DNA from: Panicum virgatum
Taxonomy: Eukaryota > Streptophyta > Magnoliopsida > Poales > Poaceae
Direction: 5' to 3'
Assembly (NCBI RefSeq): GCF_016808335.1
Contig: NC_053142.1
Coordinates: forward strand, 51,207,992 to 51,271,991
DNA: 64,000 nucleotides
The translations under genes and the position numbers were made by a program. Every line of letters begins with the position of its first letter. The stretch's first letter is position 1. The notes below the pieces were generated by a model. That model saw only the letters and a list, made by a program, of their open reading frames with translations. It was not told where the DNA came from and searched no databases. Below, one piece after another: positions 22,902 through 33,652 of this stretch.

Positions 22902-23180
22902 TATATAAACAACATCGTCGCTCCAGTAATGCAATCACCATCAGTATTCGCTAGCAGCGCAAGAAACACAATCCGCAGGTCTGCTCTGCTTCCCTTGTCC
23001 CCGCAACCAGCTGTCTCAGCCATGTCGCTCGACCTAGCTGTCTCAGCCATGTCGCTCGACGCGGCGGCGCTGGCGCTGCCGCTGCCTTCCGCCTCAGCCA
23101 TCTACATCACGGCGGCCTCGGGGCTGCACGTCCTCAAGCTCAGCGGCTACTCTCACGCCAAGTAGCTCCTCGGCACCGGC
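22902..23180 (+). pseudogene. MATH-domain (MATH-BTB) gene remnant
   Basis: A TATA box (TATATAAA, 22903-22910) precedes an ATG at 22929. The frame runs to a stop at 23163-23165 and contains SASAIYITAASGLHVLKLSG followed by YSHAK, the opening of a MATH domain as found in the expanded grass MATH-BTB (BPM) family of CUL3 adaptors. The expected continuation, LGTGK, is still readable just past the stop, so a nonsense change has ended the frame. No BTB domain follows. A 25-bp phrase (AGCTGTCTCAGCCATGTC...) is tandemly duplicated with 27-bp period at 23010-23061. The remnant probably predates or accompanied the adjacent MULE insertion. Confidence 0.6.
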
Positions 23181-23340
23181 AAGCCGCGGAGGACGAGGCG
23201 TACGGCAAGCCGCGGAGGTGTCTCAGGCTCAAGAGGCTGCTCCGTTCATGCCTTCCCATCCGAGCGAAATCGTCGCAACGACCTGTGTTTGACGTTGAGT
23301 ACTCACGGCTTTGAGAGAAATAATGGGTCGATTTTCCGAG

Positions 23341-23556
23341 TTCATTGGTCGTGAAGTACTTCTTTACAGTTTAGGCGGTTTGATTGTTGTTTTTCCATCC
23401 TAGAAACAGAGTTTGGTGTGGTTCTAGTTCATTGGTAGTAAGTACTTCTTTACAGTTTAGGCGGTTTGATTGTTGCTTTTCCATCCTAGAAACAGAGTTT
23501 GTACAAGAGCCTATTGTTGCTTTTCCATCCTAGAAACAGAGTTTGTACAAGAGCCT
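23341..23556. repeat. Nested tandem duplications
   Basis: A unit of about 75 bp occurs at 23341-23415 and again at 23428-23501 with a few differences. Its last part plus 11 new bases forms a 44-bp unit present twice without a gap at 23469-23512 and 23513-23556. Two successive unequal duplications explain the pattern. Spacing and lack of unique spacers exclude a CRISPR array. Confidence 0.9.
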
Positions 23557-24636
23557 TGTCGCTCCACTGCAGTATCGAGTGTTCAGTTCATGTGCGGCCG
23601 TATAGCTGCAGATACTAGTATTTGACATGTCTTCTCTGCTCGTGGACGTTCATCAGCTCACCTATATTTTTTTTGAAATAAACACTTATATGTTACGGAT
23701 CCAAAATTTTATCCCCAAAACTTCAATTTGTTACATGTTTATTAAAAATTTTATTGCCTTGCTAGGAAACCGGATTGCAGTGATAACCAGTTTCAGGGTT
23801 TCAGCTAACACAAGATTTTCGTGTGCGTCGGGCGCGAGGCAGCGCCCCTGTACGCCGTACATTCAAAATCAAAAGGACATTAAATCATCCAGGATTCCAT
23901 TGTCTTCCATTACATTGCAGCCATTATCTTTAAGTTCTCGTCTCCACTGCAAGGATTAGTTCAGTTCTACGCATACTGAACTTTCTCGAAATACTAGAAT
24001 TCCATTGCGTTACAGGTGTACGCCCTCTTTGTATTCCCGAGCCACGTATCCAAAGCAATACTACTTGAAACACCCTCTTTCCGGGTGCCTGCCCAACGAG
24101 TAAGCACTGGTGAGCGCGCTCCCGTTCGTCGGTGCTACCCCGTGGCCGTGGCGCCGGCCGCGGCACCGCGCGCGGCAGCTGTACGCCCTCGCCGCGCGGC
24201 TTGGTTTTGAGTTCAATGTCTCGCCGATGAACGCAGAACGCGTTCCTCGCAGCAACCATGGCCATGGTCTCTTGGGACACGCTGCTTGTGGGGTTCGCGC
24301 GCCGTTGGGGGTGGATTCTACGGAGAAAGATGGTCAAGGAAGCTGTTGCCGCCGCCGGGTTCTGGCTCAGGCTCAGCACCGGTGATGCAAGTTCATGCAC
24401 AGCTCGCCAAGAGTTCGCAAGTTGATACTTGATGGCGCCAAAGCATTCACCAAGATTCACTGCAAAGTCTAATTTTCTTCAAAAAAAGGATTCACTCATC
24501 ACTGCAAAGATGTGTCATGTGTAGAGATGGACACTGGCTGCCTATCGTGGTGAGCCCCGCCTGCTAATAACTTTAAGAGAAATATTATCAGGTGACCGTT
24601 CCAAATATTATATCACCTTTTGTGGACGCCTACATT
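23557..24636. other. Spacer with no recognised gene
   Basis: Minus-strand frames around 23930-24460 are open but show no family motif I know. The sequence is presumed to be decayed repeats. Confidence 0.35.
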
Positions 24637-24686
24637 TGGTGACAGCCAGTTTTTTTTTTTTTTTTGAGGGGAATGGTGACAGCCAG
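24637..24686. mobile_element. Tail-only retroposon insertion
   Basis: The 13-bp TGGTGACAGCCAG occurs at 24637-24649 and 24674-24686. Between them is only a run of T followed by GAGGGGAA. A short poly(T) insert framed by a target-site duplication is what a retroposition event truncated to its tail leaves behind. Confidence 0.65.
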
Positions 24687-24840
24687 TTTGCCAGATATAC
24701 TTGGCCGTTTCTCTCGAAAGCCACAACACAACGGGCTCGCCGCGGGGCCACAAAGGACACGAGACGAGCTGCACAAATCGCTCGCTTGCTAGGGGCGCCC
24801 AAACCCGGGCGCTCCTGCAAACCTGTCGCTACCGAGCCAC

Positions 24841-26508
24841 ATGGCTGCGGCGGGCGCCGCCTGCGCCTCACCCCACAGCTCCCTGCTGCTCTCGCGCTCC
24901 CGTCCCCACGGGCTTTCGCCGGCGAGCTACATGCCGCGGCGACTCATCCTCGGCGTCGGCACCTCGGCCGTCGCGGCGCTGGCGGTGGCCACGGCGCCGC
25001 CGGCGGTGCTGCAGGACGGGGCGGCCACGCTGTTCGCCACCGCCGGCGCCTACGCCCTCGTGCGCACCTTCGACGTGCTCACCGAGCGGCGGCTCGTCGA
25101 GAAGGTCTCGTCCCTCACTAATCTCCCAGTATTTCTTCTCGTCTGAAACAAAGTTTTAGCTCAGTCTGTCGTCCTTGGAGAGGAAACGTGGTTTTGTTTG
25201 GAGGTGTGGCGTCATTTCATATACAGTACTCCCTCCGTCCCTTTAATCGTCGTTTGGGAGTTGTGCCCCCTCACAAGCACGGATTCCTAGCGACTAATAA
25301 AACGGGACAGAGGGAGTATATTAGTAGTAGTACCAGATAAGGGAGGATCACATCAATTCCTGATCGGTGCTTTATCTTGAACTGGTTGCTTAGATTAATC
25401 CATCGGGTTCTTTGCCGAATTCAGAAAGCATAGCAAGTGAGGTTGTGATTTTGATTAATCGAAGGAACATACTACATGGCATCAGTTATTAATACTGTTT
25501 CTTGTTCGCCTCTGATTCATGTCATCAATAAAGGCAGAGTTTGAGCAGGAAAATTGTGCACGTCCTATCCGGCGTTCTGTTCATGGCATCCTGGCCACTC
25601 TTCAGGTATTGCCTCTCACTGCGTCAGAGCCCTCATATTGTTCACAGCTACCGATTTGGGCATGACATAGCTTTGAAAACGTGCTATGCCTGCAGTAATT
25701 CGACAGAGGCACGATATTTCGCTGCGGTTGTTCCGTTCTTGAACTCCTTGAGGCTTCTGATTTACGGACTACGCCTTTACACAGATGAGGCTCTTGTAAA
25801 ATCAGTGTCACGTGAAGGAAAACCAGAGTAAATCCTATCGACGGAGATGTCGTATGACCCTTTATAATGCTGCTCTGACAAGAACTCTGCTTTACAGGGA
25901 ATTGCTGAGAGGTCCCCTCTATTATGTCTTGGTGCTACTCTTCAGTGTTTTAGTCTTCTGGCGCGAGTCCCCAATCGGGGTTGTTTCCTTGTCGATGATG
26001 AGCGGTGGTGATGGTATTTTGCATAAACTAGCATCATTGAGTTCTTTTGCAGAACTTCATTGCACTTGGTTGATTCTGCTAAGTATCTACATCTGCTTGG
26101 ACCTTAACTTGGCAGGTTTTGCTGACATTGTCGGGAGAAGGTATGGCTCAGTGAAGCTGCCATTCAATCAGAAGAAGAGCTGGATCGGGAGCATCTCGAT
26201 GTTCATTTCTGGTTTCCTGCTATCCTCAATGTAGGTCTTCCCCTCAAATGCTTTGCTGGTTCTTGTTATATGTCTTGAGCTGTTAACTGACATGTCAATC
26301 TATTCTATTCAGAATGCTGTTCTACTTCTCCAACCTTGGTTACATTCATGTTAGCTGGGAGGAGGCATTTAGTAAGCTGGCTCTTGTTGCGTTGGCAGCA
26401 ACCGTGGTGGAGTGTATTCCTGCAACTGATGTTGTTGATGACAATATATCTGTTCCTTTGGCCTCCATGTTGGTAGCTTTACTCTTGTTTGGCTCCAACA
26501 CACAATGA
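24841..26508 (+). CDS. Probable phytol/farnesol kinase, chloroplastic
   Basis: Phosphorylates phytol or farnesol in plastid membranes, feeding tocopherol and prenyl salvage (VTE5/FOLK family, CTP-dependent). Six exons (24841-25104, 25538-25605, 25696-25827, 25898-26013, 26116-26230, 26313-26508) give 296 aa with correct phases. The first about 35 residues are Ser/Arg/Ala-rich, consistent with a transit peptide. Multiple hydrophobic helices follow. Family signatures: SLSRKIVHVLSGVLFMASWP, SMMSGGDGFADIVGRRYGS, PFNQKKSWIGSISMF and ECIPATDVVDDNISVPLA, the last being the conserved C-terminal acidic motif. It matches what I recall of rice 'probable phytol kinase 2'. Intron 1 hosts a small Stowaway MITE. 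Substrate choice (phytol versus farnesol) cannot be decided from sequence. Confidence 0.93.
25229..25316. mobile_element. Stowaway-type MITE in intron 1 of the kinase gene
   Basis: The 88-bp element begins CTCCCTCCGTCCC and ends GGGACAGAGGGAG, flanked by TA at 25227-25228 and 25317-25318. These ends and the TA duplication are typical of Tc1/mariner-derived Stowaway MITEs in grasses. Confidence 0.85.
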
Positions 26509-27545
26509 TTAATCCATAATAATAAGAGTACATTATTCAAGTCCCATGCAGTGCCTCCACATTTTCTGCCTTCTCCTTTCATCTTTTAAGCACCATTGAA
26601 CTATATGTAAACAGCCGTGCATCACTGTCGTTCTTCAGTGATGAGTTGTTGTGGTTGCTATTTCCCATGGTGTCTAGTACTCGTGGTGATGGCCAAGCAT
26701 GTCCTTTTTATGGTGGCTCCCTGCCTTGGCTTTCTGGTGGAGAAATAGGATTAGCTGGTTGAAAGCAAATATCTCACTCTCACGTATTCAGTGATGTGCT
26801 TACCTGATGGCATGCTCCATGCATTGTCCTCTCCTACACATCCTTCCTTGCTGTGTGATATGATGCCCTTTCTCTTTTCAATCTCTGATTTCTTGGAGAG
26901 GAAAGGGAATCTTGTGTTGGTTGGCTGTATTATCCTATACGGGTAGTTTGTCCAATGGAGAAATTAAGATAATCCTGCACGGCTGGTCTGTCTTTTAGAG
27001 AAATTAAAGTTGTGGTCAGCTGGTTCATAACGTACTTGATTTTTTTTCCCACAAATATGTGGGTCATATCCTTCTCGGAGGCCAGTGATCTTCTCTCGGT
27101 AACAAACTGGAAATTAGTGGAACTTACATACCAGTGCATTGTAACAGGGTTGTGTATAGGAGACTTTGACAGCATTTACCCTTTGTTCTTCAAGCATCTT
27201 AGACCTTATGAACCCAATTATCTCTTCATTTGAACAACGCAGCAAATATTTCCAGCAACTACATTCTGTATGAATTTTTTCTGCACTAAAGAAAGAAATT
27301 CCATTCACATGGGCAATTTCATGTATGAATTATCATTGCTGTACGCGCAAACTCACTCCAATAATATATGTAATGATGTGGAAAACCACTTCTGAAGACT
27401 TCCAAATAATTGGTTAACAAACATCCACCTACTGTTACATGCTCATATTTGCAACTACCAATAAGAACAAAAAAAAAGGAATAAACTTGGAGTAACTGCC
27501 GATTCTCAGAAGCTTTCCCATGCGGTACCAGCAGCTAAGATAAGT
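26509..27545. other. Convergent 3' spacer
   Basis: Lies between the 3' ends of the kinase (+) and glycosyltransferase (-) genes. It presumably holds both 3' untranslated regions. The phrase TCCTATACGGGTAGTTTGTC and a near copy occur about 40 bp apart near 26932-26990. No other feature was seen. Confidence 0.5.
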
Positions 27546-30122
27546 TCATGTACAATGACACCGGAGCGGGATTGATGTGCCATCAGGTTTTCGCTTCCCC
27601 CGGATGATTGCCTCCTGGATCATTGGCAGTTTCTGATGAATCTTCTTCCATATATAATTCACAGCACCATCTGGGGCTCTGCTACTGGAGTAACTAGTGT
27701 CATACTCGAAGATAGGTTGGACATGAGCCAGGTTTCTTCGGAACTCATCTTTCTGCTGCTTGGAAATATTCTTCAAGTAGTTTGTTAGCCATTTTGGTTT
27801 CATTGCATTACTAACTGACACAAAAATGGAGAATTCTGTGTAATCTATCATCCCTTCAAAAGGGAGCTCAACCTCATCACTAACAATGACTGGTATGCAA
27901 AGACTGGCAATAGCATCAAAGAGGCGACATGAAGTTGGGGTATCACCAGCTGGGTGCAAGCAAAATTCCGATGCCCGCATCCCTTTTATTGATTGATCCC
28001 GTCCAGTGGCATTAGGAAAGCCTTCTTCCATGACAATATCAGGCTCATTACCTAGCAAATCCCATAGTTTCTCTCGCACTAAACCACCCTGATAGGAGGA
28101 AAAACATATGTTAAAAAGCATAAAGCCAAAGTCCAGATATCAAAATCACAATGTTTAATGCATCCGCATCTGACTGCTCAATCATGTATTGTCAGAACAA
28201 CAGATAATTAGTTAACATAAATATCCTGAATCAATTATATGTGAAAACCAGTCGGACATTAAAAAGAAATTGGTGTCAGGTTATTCTAATGTAGTAATGT
28301 ACACCGCAGAAAGTTGGAAGTTTTCACAATCAACATAATATCCTAGTAGCATGCAGTGGAGAAAGGAGCATACGTAGAGCTAACTTTTAAAAGGTTCCTT
28401 TATGACATAGTAATAGCATACTATATGATCATTAAGATCAGGTACTGTTGAGAGCAGTTTCAAAAAAAAAAGAGGTACTGTTGAGAGCACATTGCTCAAA
28501 TGATAAAGCGAACAAAAGCCTTGAAGTAAATTTATAAGTAAAATGCATCAAGTACCATATGTTTATTCTTCGCTTTAAGTAGCTCAACGCCAGATATTTG
28601 AAAGCTAATAACACATAAAAACCGTGCAAGACATGGTCTCCACAATATGGAAATAGAAACAAATATTCCTACATGTGCAACATTTTCTATATGACTTGAC
28701 TATGAAATGCTTATGAACAGTTTCGTAAAGTTCGGAATCCAGATTACTGATGAAGGGTACCAAACAAGTAGCATGTCCTAAGTGCTGAATAATGTGGTAA
28801 GATGTACAAACCCGATGCCTATGCTTTGCTCCCTTGAAGTATAGAAGGGTGGGACGATCTTTATTCTCTGATAAGAGCAGTGTCGGAAGTAAACGTGTGT
28901 AAGGCACAATAACATCCTTAAGTAATGACACTTGAGTGTGCTGTATCATATAAGACGAGTTTCTGCTTGTAATCTTGGAATCAAGTTTGAACCAGCCTCC
29001 AAAATCAACCACCAAAAGAATTGCTGGAGCAATCTCAGTCCGGAAGTGCCACATTGCCACAGGGTCTGTCAAAGAATGCTTCAGTATTTAACATAACCTG
29101 AGCATGCAAAAGAAAAATAAGCTGGTACGCAGATCAATCTTCAGCAAGACGTAAACATTACACATCATAGTCAGTCTGAATATTGCAGGAAAAGCAACGG
29201 GCGTCACTCTAGAGCATGGTAACAGTTGCATTAACACAACTGTAAGTGTTCATGTACACCCAGTCTTAGGCATTGGAACTTCTAAGCACAATATGAACTA
29301 TCAGTGTCTTGAATAAGAAGTAAAAACAAATGTCACGGTGAACTAAATTGTAGCATGTGTTGGTGTGTTGCAAGGAATTTGTCATGATGGCACTGAGTTT
29401 GAGCAACCTGATGCTGAGAAGGCAGAAGGATGATTCGATTTGAAACAGCATGCGACTGCTGAGTCAAATAGCTAGCTCTTGTCAACTATATCCGGATTAC
29501 CTGTGAGGACGAAAATGTGGTCGCGGCCGCCGGACCTCCGCCACGCGGGGTGGGCGGTGACGCGGTCGACGACCTCCCGCTGCCGCCGGTAGTCTTCGTT
29601 GCCGTCCTTCTTGCGGAACGCTCCTTTGGTTCCCCACCCGAGCTCCATCTCCGCGGACAGCGTCGCGAAGAAGGGCACGAAGACGACATCGGCTTCCCTC
29701 CAGTCCGCGACGACCCTCACGGCGGCCGTCGCTGCCGTGTGGAGGGAGGCGAGGAGCCAGTACTCGGCGCTGTACTGCTTGATGAGGGGGCTCTCGGGGT
29801 AGGGCGGGTGGTTGTGCGGGGCCGGGTGGTCCGGGTCGGAGGAGGCCGGGATGCGGGAGTCGGCGGCGGGGAGGGACCAGTACCGGTCGAGGAGGCCGTA
29901 GTTGAGCGCGCGGGGGAGGTCGGCGACGTAGACCCTGAGGCGGCGGTCGGGTTCGAAGGCTTGAAGCGAGCTGAGGATAGGCGGGGAAGTAGGACGGAAG
30001 AGGAAGAAGGAGAGGGAGAGGAGCAGGAGGAGGATGGAGCTGGCGAGGACGGCGAGCCGCTTCATGGCCGCCGCCGCCGGCCAGATCTTGATGGCCGGAG
30101 GAGGCGGCCTGCCCGCCCGCAT
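27546..30122 (-). CDS. GT47 exostosin-type glycosyltransferase
   Basis: Golgi type II membrane enzyme, probably making plant cell-wall polysaccharide; ARAD-like arabinosyltransferases are the nearest named relatives I recall. Three exons (30122-29501, 29065-28812, 28088-27546) give 472 aa with closing phases. A short cytosolic tail precedes a hydrophobic anchor at about residues 20-45 (LAVLASSILLLLLSLSFFLF). The exostosin domain begins at LRVYVADLPRALNYGLLDRY. Characteristic segments include EADVVFVPFFATLSAEM, PTLLYFKGAKHRHR, FCLHPAGDTPTSCRLFDAIA and CIPVIVSDEVELPFEG; the last two contain the conserved GT47 nucleotide-sugar region. The alternative start at MKRLAVL is 19 codons downstream and would also keep the anchor. 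Acceptor sugar and donor cannot be told from sequence. It shares a 445-bp divergent promoter region with the P450 gene. Confidence 0.9.
28441..28489. mobile_element. Tail-only retroposon insertion in a GT47 intron
   Basis: A perfect 16-bp direct repeat, GGTACTGTTGAGAGCA, at 28441-28456 and 28474-28489 encloses 17 bp, GTTTCAAAAAAAAAAGA. The insert resembles the TTTCGAAAAA tail seen on the retroposon at 46622-47845. It lies in the second intron of the glycosyltransferase gene. Confidence 0.7.
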
Positions 30123-30566
30123 CGTCACTTCACTTCCTGCTGAAAGGCAAGCGCTTCGAACCACCGACACGGGCCGCCGTGGGCCTTTTTCATATTTCCT
30201 TTTCTCCTCCTTTCTTTCTCGATCCATTAGCCCATAATTGTCAATGGTGGACCACAGGCCCAATTGTCCGGCCCATCATCAATTGCCCCCATGGAGGGCG
30301 CCAGATTAACTCGGCGGGATGGCGCCGTGGCAGTGCCATCCTGCTCGGGCCGCTCAAGGCAGCAGCGCCGCCACCTGGCCGTAGCAAGCTCAGGCCACGT
30401 ACGTACAGCTGCGCGACATCCATCGCCGCCGCTGCCGTCGTCTTCCCCGCACCGCCCCCGAGATCTCATGAAGTATCAATCACACGCCGTCGACAGAGGA
30501 GCTGTACATAAACCGATGCGATTGCAGCTCCACCGATGGAGCGAGGAGCACAGAGGAGAGGAGACA
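30123..30566. promoter_or_regulatory. Divergent promoter region, GT47 and P450 genes
   Basis: 445 bp between the two start codons must hold both promoters. TACGTACGTACAG-like sequence near 30397 includes ACGT cores. No convincing TATA box was located for either gene. Confidence 0.35.
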
Positions 30567-32159
30567 ATGGAGGCCGCCGTCGCATACCTCCTCCTGTCCC
30601 TCCCACTCGTCACCTGCGCCGTGGCCGTGATCCTCCTTCTGCTCTCCGCACTCAAGCCGTCCAAGGCACGAGCCAGCGGCGGCGTCCTCCGGCTGCCGCC
30701 GGCCCCGCCCGCCGTGCCCGTCGCGGGCCCGCTCCTCTGGCTCGTGCGCGCGCGCCACCGCCTCGAGCCGGCCATTCGCGAGCTGCACCGCCGGCACGGC
30801 CCCGTCCTCACGCTCCGCTTCCTCTCCCCGCGCCCCGCCATCTTCGTCTCCGGCCGCGGCGTCGCCCACCGCGCGCTCGTCCAGCGCGGGCCGGCCTTCT
30901 CCAGTCGCCCGCCCGCCATCGCGCCCTTCCGCGTGCTCAACAGCGGCCAGAGCACCGTCAGCTCCGCGCCCTACTGCCCGCTCTGGCGCTCACTGCGCCG
31001 GAACCTCACCTCCGGCATCCTCCACCCGTCGCGCGTCCCGCTCTTCGCGCCGGCGCGGCGGTGGGCCCTGGCTGCTCTGGTCTCCGACCTCGGGCGCCGG
31101 TGCAAGGAGAGCGGTGGCGAGGTGGCCGTCGTCGAGTGCCTCCAGCTCGCCATGTTCTCGCTGCTCACGTACATGTGCTTCGGCCGGAGCCTGCACGGCC
31201 GCCGCGTCAGGGAGATCGAGGCCGTGCAGAGGGAGCTCTTCGCCTCGTACATCAGCTTCCAGGTGTTCGCCTTCTTCCCGGCGGTCACCAAGCGGGTGTT
31301 CTGGCGGTGGTGGAACAAGGTGCTCGCCATTCGTCGGAGGCAGAAGGAGCTGTTCCTGCCATTGATCCGAGCAAGAAGAGAAAATGGAGGAGAACACGGC
31401 GAGGACCTGTCCTACTGCTACGTCGACACGCTCCATGCCCACCAGCTGCCCAAGGAGGAAGACGAGCGCGCGCTCACCGACGCCGAGATGGTGAGCCTCT
31501 GCACGGAGTTCCTGACCGCGAGCATCGACACGACGGTGACCGCGCTCCAGTGGATCATGGCGAACCTTGTGAGGCAGCCGGAGGTGCAGGCGAAGCTCCG
31601 GAGCGAAATCGACGCGGTGGTTTCGGCCAACGACGGCGACAACATCGCGGAGGAGGACCTGAAGAGGATGCCGTACCTGAAGGCGGTGGTGCTGGAAGGG
31701 CTCCGCCGCCACCCGCCGGCGCACTTCCTGCTCTCGCACGCGGCGGTGGAGGAGGCGTCTCTGGACGGGCACCGCGTCCCCGCCGCCACGCTGGTGAACT
31801 TCTCGGTGGCCGACGTGTCGCTGGACGAGGCCGTCTGGGACCGCCCGGAGGAGTTCAGGCCGGAGAGGTTCGTGAACGGCGGGGAGGGCGTCGGCGTGGA
31901 CCTCACGGGGAGCCGGGACATCAAGATGACGCCGTTCGGCGCCGGCAGGAGGATCTGCCCCGGCCTGGCCCTCGCGCTGCTGCACCTCGAGTGCTTCGTG
32001 GCGACCCTGGTGCGCGAGTTCGAGTGGGAGCCGGTGGCCGGCGTCGGCGTCGACCTCGCCGAGAGGCCGGAGTTCACCGTTACCATGGAGCGGCCGTTGC
32101 GCGCTCGGGTAGCCCGGAGGAGGCGCGCCGCCGCCGCCGCCGCCGCCGCTTGGATTTGA
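30567..32159 (+). CDS. Cytochrome P450, CYP89A-like
   Basis: ER-anchored monooxygenase. One exon, 530 aa, starting at the ATG that immediately precedes an N-terminal membrane anchor (AAVAYLLLSLPLVTCAVAVI) and a Pro-rich hinge (LPPAPPAVPVAGPLLW). Longer upstream reading in the same frame lacks these features. Landmarks: the C-helix WRSLRRNL, the I-helix LTASIDTTVTALQW, the ExxR pair Glu377/Arg380 (EGLRRHPP), and the heme loop FGAGRRICPG with Cys464. Absence of introns and the sequence style fit the CYP89A subfamily, in which AtCYP89A9 acts in chlorophyll catabolite breakdown; the substrate here is unknown. The Asp-Thr-Thr of the oxygen groove is present, although the usual Ala-Gly is Ala-Ser. 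A poly-Ala run ends the protein (GCC/GCT repeats). Confidence 0.94.
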   Translation: MEAAVAYLLLSLPLVTCAVAVILLLLSALKPSKARASGGVLRLPPAPPAVPVAGPLLWLVRARHRLEPAIRELHRRHGPVLTLRFLSPRPAIFVSGRGVAHRALVQRGPAFSSRPPAIAPFRVLNSGQSTVSSAPYCPLWRSLRRNLTSGILHPSRVPLFAPARRWALAALVSDLGRRCKESGGEVAVVECLQLAMFSLLTYMCFGRSLHGRRVREIEAVQRELFASYISFQVFAFFPAVTKRVFWRWWNKVLAIRRRQKELFLPLIRARRENGGEHGEDLSYCYVDTLHAHQLPKEEDERALTDAEMVSLCTEFLTASIDTTVTALQWIMANLVRQPEVQAKLRSEIDAVVSANDGDNIAEEDLKRMPYLKAVVLEGLRRHPPAHFLLSHAAVEEASLDGHRVPAATLVNFSVADVSLDEAVWDRPEEFRPERFVNGGEGVGVDLTGSRDIKMTPFGAGRRICPGLALALLHLECFVATLVREFEWEPVAGVGVDLAERPEFTVTMERPLRARVARRRRAAAAAAAAWI

Positions 32160-32998
32160 TTCGCAATTTGTCAAGTGACGCGCCCGTAGCATCGTGCACG
32201 TTCGAGCTGGTTCCATTTACATCGTTACCAGCCGACCCGCGTATTCGTATACATGCGGTAGATCATGGCAGAGCCACCGCCTTGCATCGTCGTGGACGCG
32301 TCATGTATGGATATATGGTGGGGTGTGGCATCGAATCGACGTGGCACAATGCTGGATGAACTTGCATGCTGATTTGGCTGCAAAGCGTTTTTAGATATGT
32401 TTGGGAGCACTCCCTTTCAAAAAAGTTCTTCCACTACTACATAGTAGTAAGTGTTCAAGGATATTTTCTTTTCCAATGATCCGTCAGGGTTGACAACAAC
32501 AATCCTGATTAAAGGATCTACTAATGTCAGTGATAATAACCGGACTAAAAGAACTCTGACGGCCATCTGGGGGCTACTAGGAGCATTTATCCAGATCTAC
32601 ATTCTACGGAGATAAATAAAAACGATGGATGTGTTAATAGTATCCTTCGCAAAATTCGCGCAGTTTCTCTCGAGATATTGTGGTTTCTTCACGTAGTACA
32701 GCACCTTTTGATTGGCTAGGTTTCTTGAAAGGTTTCTTGAACATGTTCACCAATCACCATGTCAGCCTGAACAGCACGGGTGTTCATATTTAAATTTAAT
32801 TTTAGAATTATTTGAAGACTAAACGACTGGTATTTTTCAGTGTTATGAAATATGTACGTTAGCGATGAGAGGTACGTGGTATGGAATTCTTAAGATTAGC
32901 TTATGTTGTACTTGAAAAGTTCCACGGAAACACAATCATAAAAATGTTCGTAAAAAGAAAAACTCAAAATCACATAATGCAGTGTTCCGTTTATTTAT
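32160..32998. other. 3' flank of the P450 gene
   Basis: Presumed 3' untranslated region and AT-rich spacer. CACTACTACATAGTAGTAAGTG near 32432 hints at a decayed CACTA-type MITE, but no matching second end was found. Confidence 0.4.
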
Positions 32999-33292
32999 AA
33001 AGCATTTGGCCCAATTTTTTTTAGATTACACAGTACAACACAGACACTCACAACGCACGCACACTCAACCCCTATGAACACACGTACGCGAACCCTACCC
33101 CTATGAGAATCTTCGAAGACTGAGCCGATAAATTCTCGAGATTGATGAAGTTACCACATGTGCCTCGTTGTCGACAAGAACATTGCCTCCCACTGAATAC
33201 ACAACATCTTGAATCCCATAATATTCACTCTCATAGAGAGTCAAATCTAACACCTCAGGTGCTACGAGCCCTTTCGCAAAGCATTTGGCCCA
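32999..33292 (-). mobile_element. Retroposon (SINE or truncated LINE) with 15-bp duplication
   Basis: The direct repeat AAAGCATTTGGCCCA occurs at 32999-33013 and 33278-33292. The enclosed 264 bp starts with a T-run (the inverted poly(A) tail), so the element is in minus orientation. Its sequence (ACACTCACAACGCACGCACA, CTTCGAAGACTGAGCCG) is a repeat style I associate with grass retroposons, without a firm family name. No coding capacity. Confidence 0.8.
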
Positions 33293-33652
33293 TGATATGC
33301 ATTGCCGGCGCCGGCGCCTATTTGGACCACACATCGAAGTCCAAGCCCATGAAATATTTTGATGGCCCATGAAGAGAGGCCACTGAGCCGATGAGCTCTT
33401 TCTTTCTTCCCCTGCAAGCCGGACCAGGCGAAAGCCCAACCACATCAGCACGAGGCCACGACCCGCACGCGCTCCATCCAACTGCTGCTCGTCTTCATCA
33501 TCCCGCACGTTTCCGCCCGACCGCCCCCCGTTTCCTACTTCCCACTCCTCCCCATTCCCATCCCACCCCACCCCACACCGACCCACCGAACCCTACTCAC
33601 CAACAGACCGCAGGAGAAGGGGGGGAAATCCTGTCGAGGCAACCACGCCGCC
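33293..33652. other. Upstream region of the UBX gene
   Basis: A C-rich leader with CCCATCCCA-type repeats near 33540-33590 probably forms the promoter and 5' untranslated region. Confidence 0.45.

Noticed and set aside
23341..23556. Possible CRISPR-like repeat array
   Set aside because: Copies are adjacent or overlapping with no unique spacers of regular length, and this is a plant nuclear sequence.
23930..24460. Minus-strand frame of 176 codons
   Set aside because: No recognisable domain, no splice support, and it lies in repeat-like spacer.
30990..32216. Minus-strand reading frame of 408 codons
   Set aside because: Exact antisense shadow of the P450 gene, whose motifs are unmistakable on the plus strand.
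32430..32600. CACTA-type MITE
   Set aside because: Only a weak palindromic left end was seen; no matching right end or 3-bp duplication.
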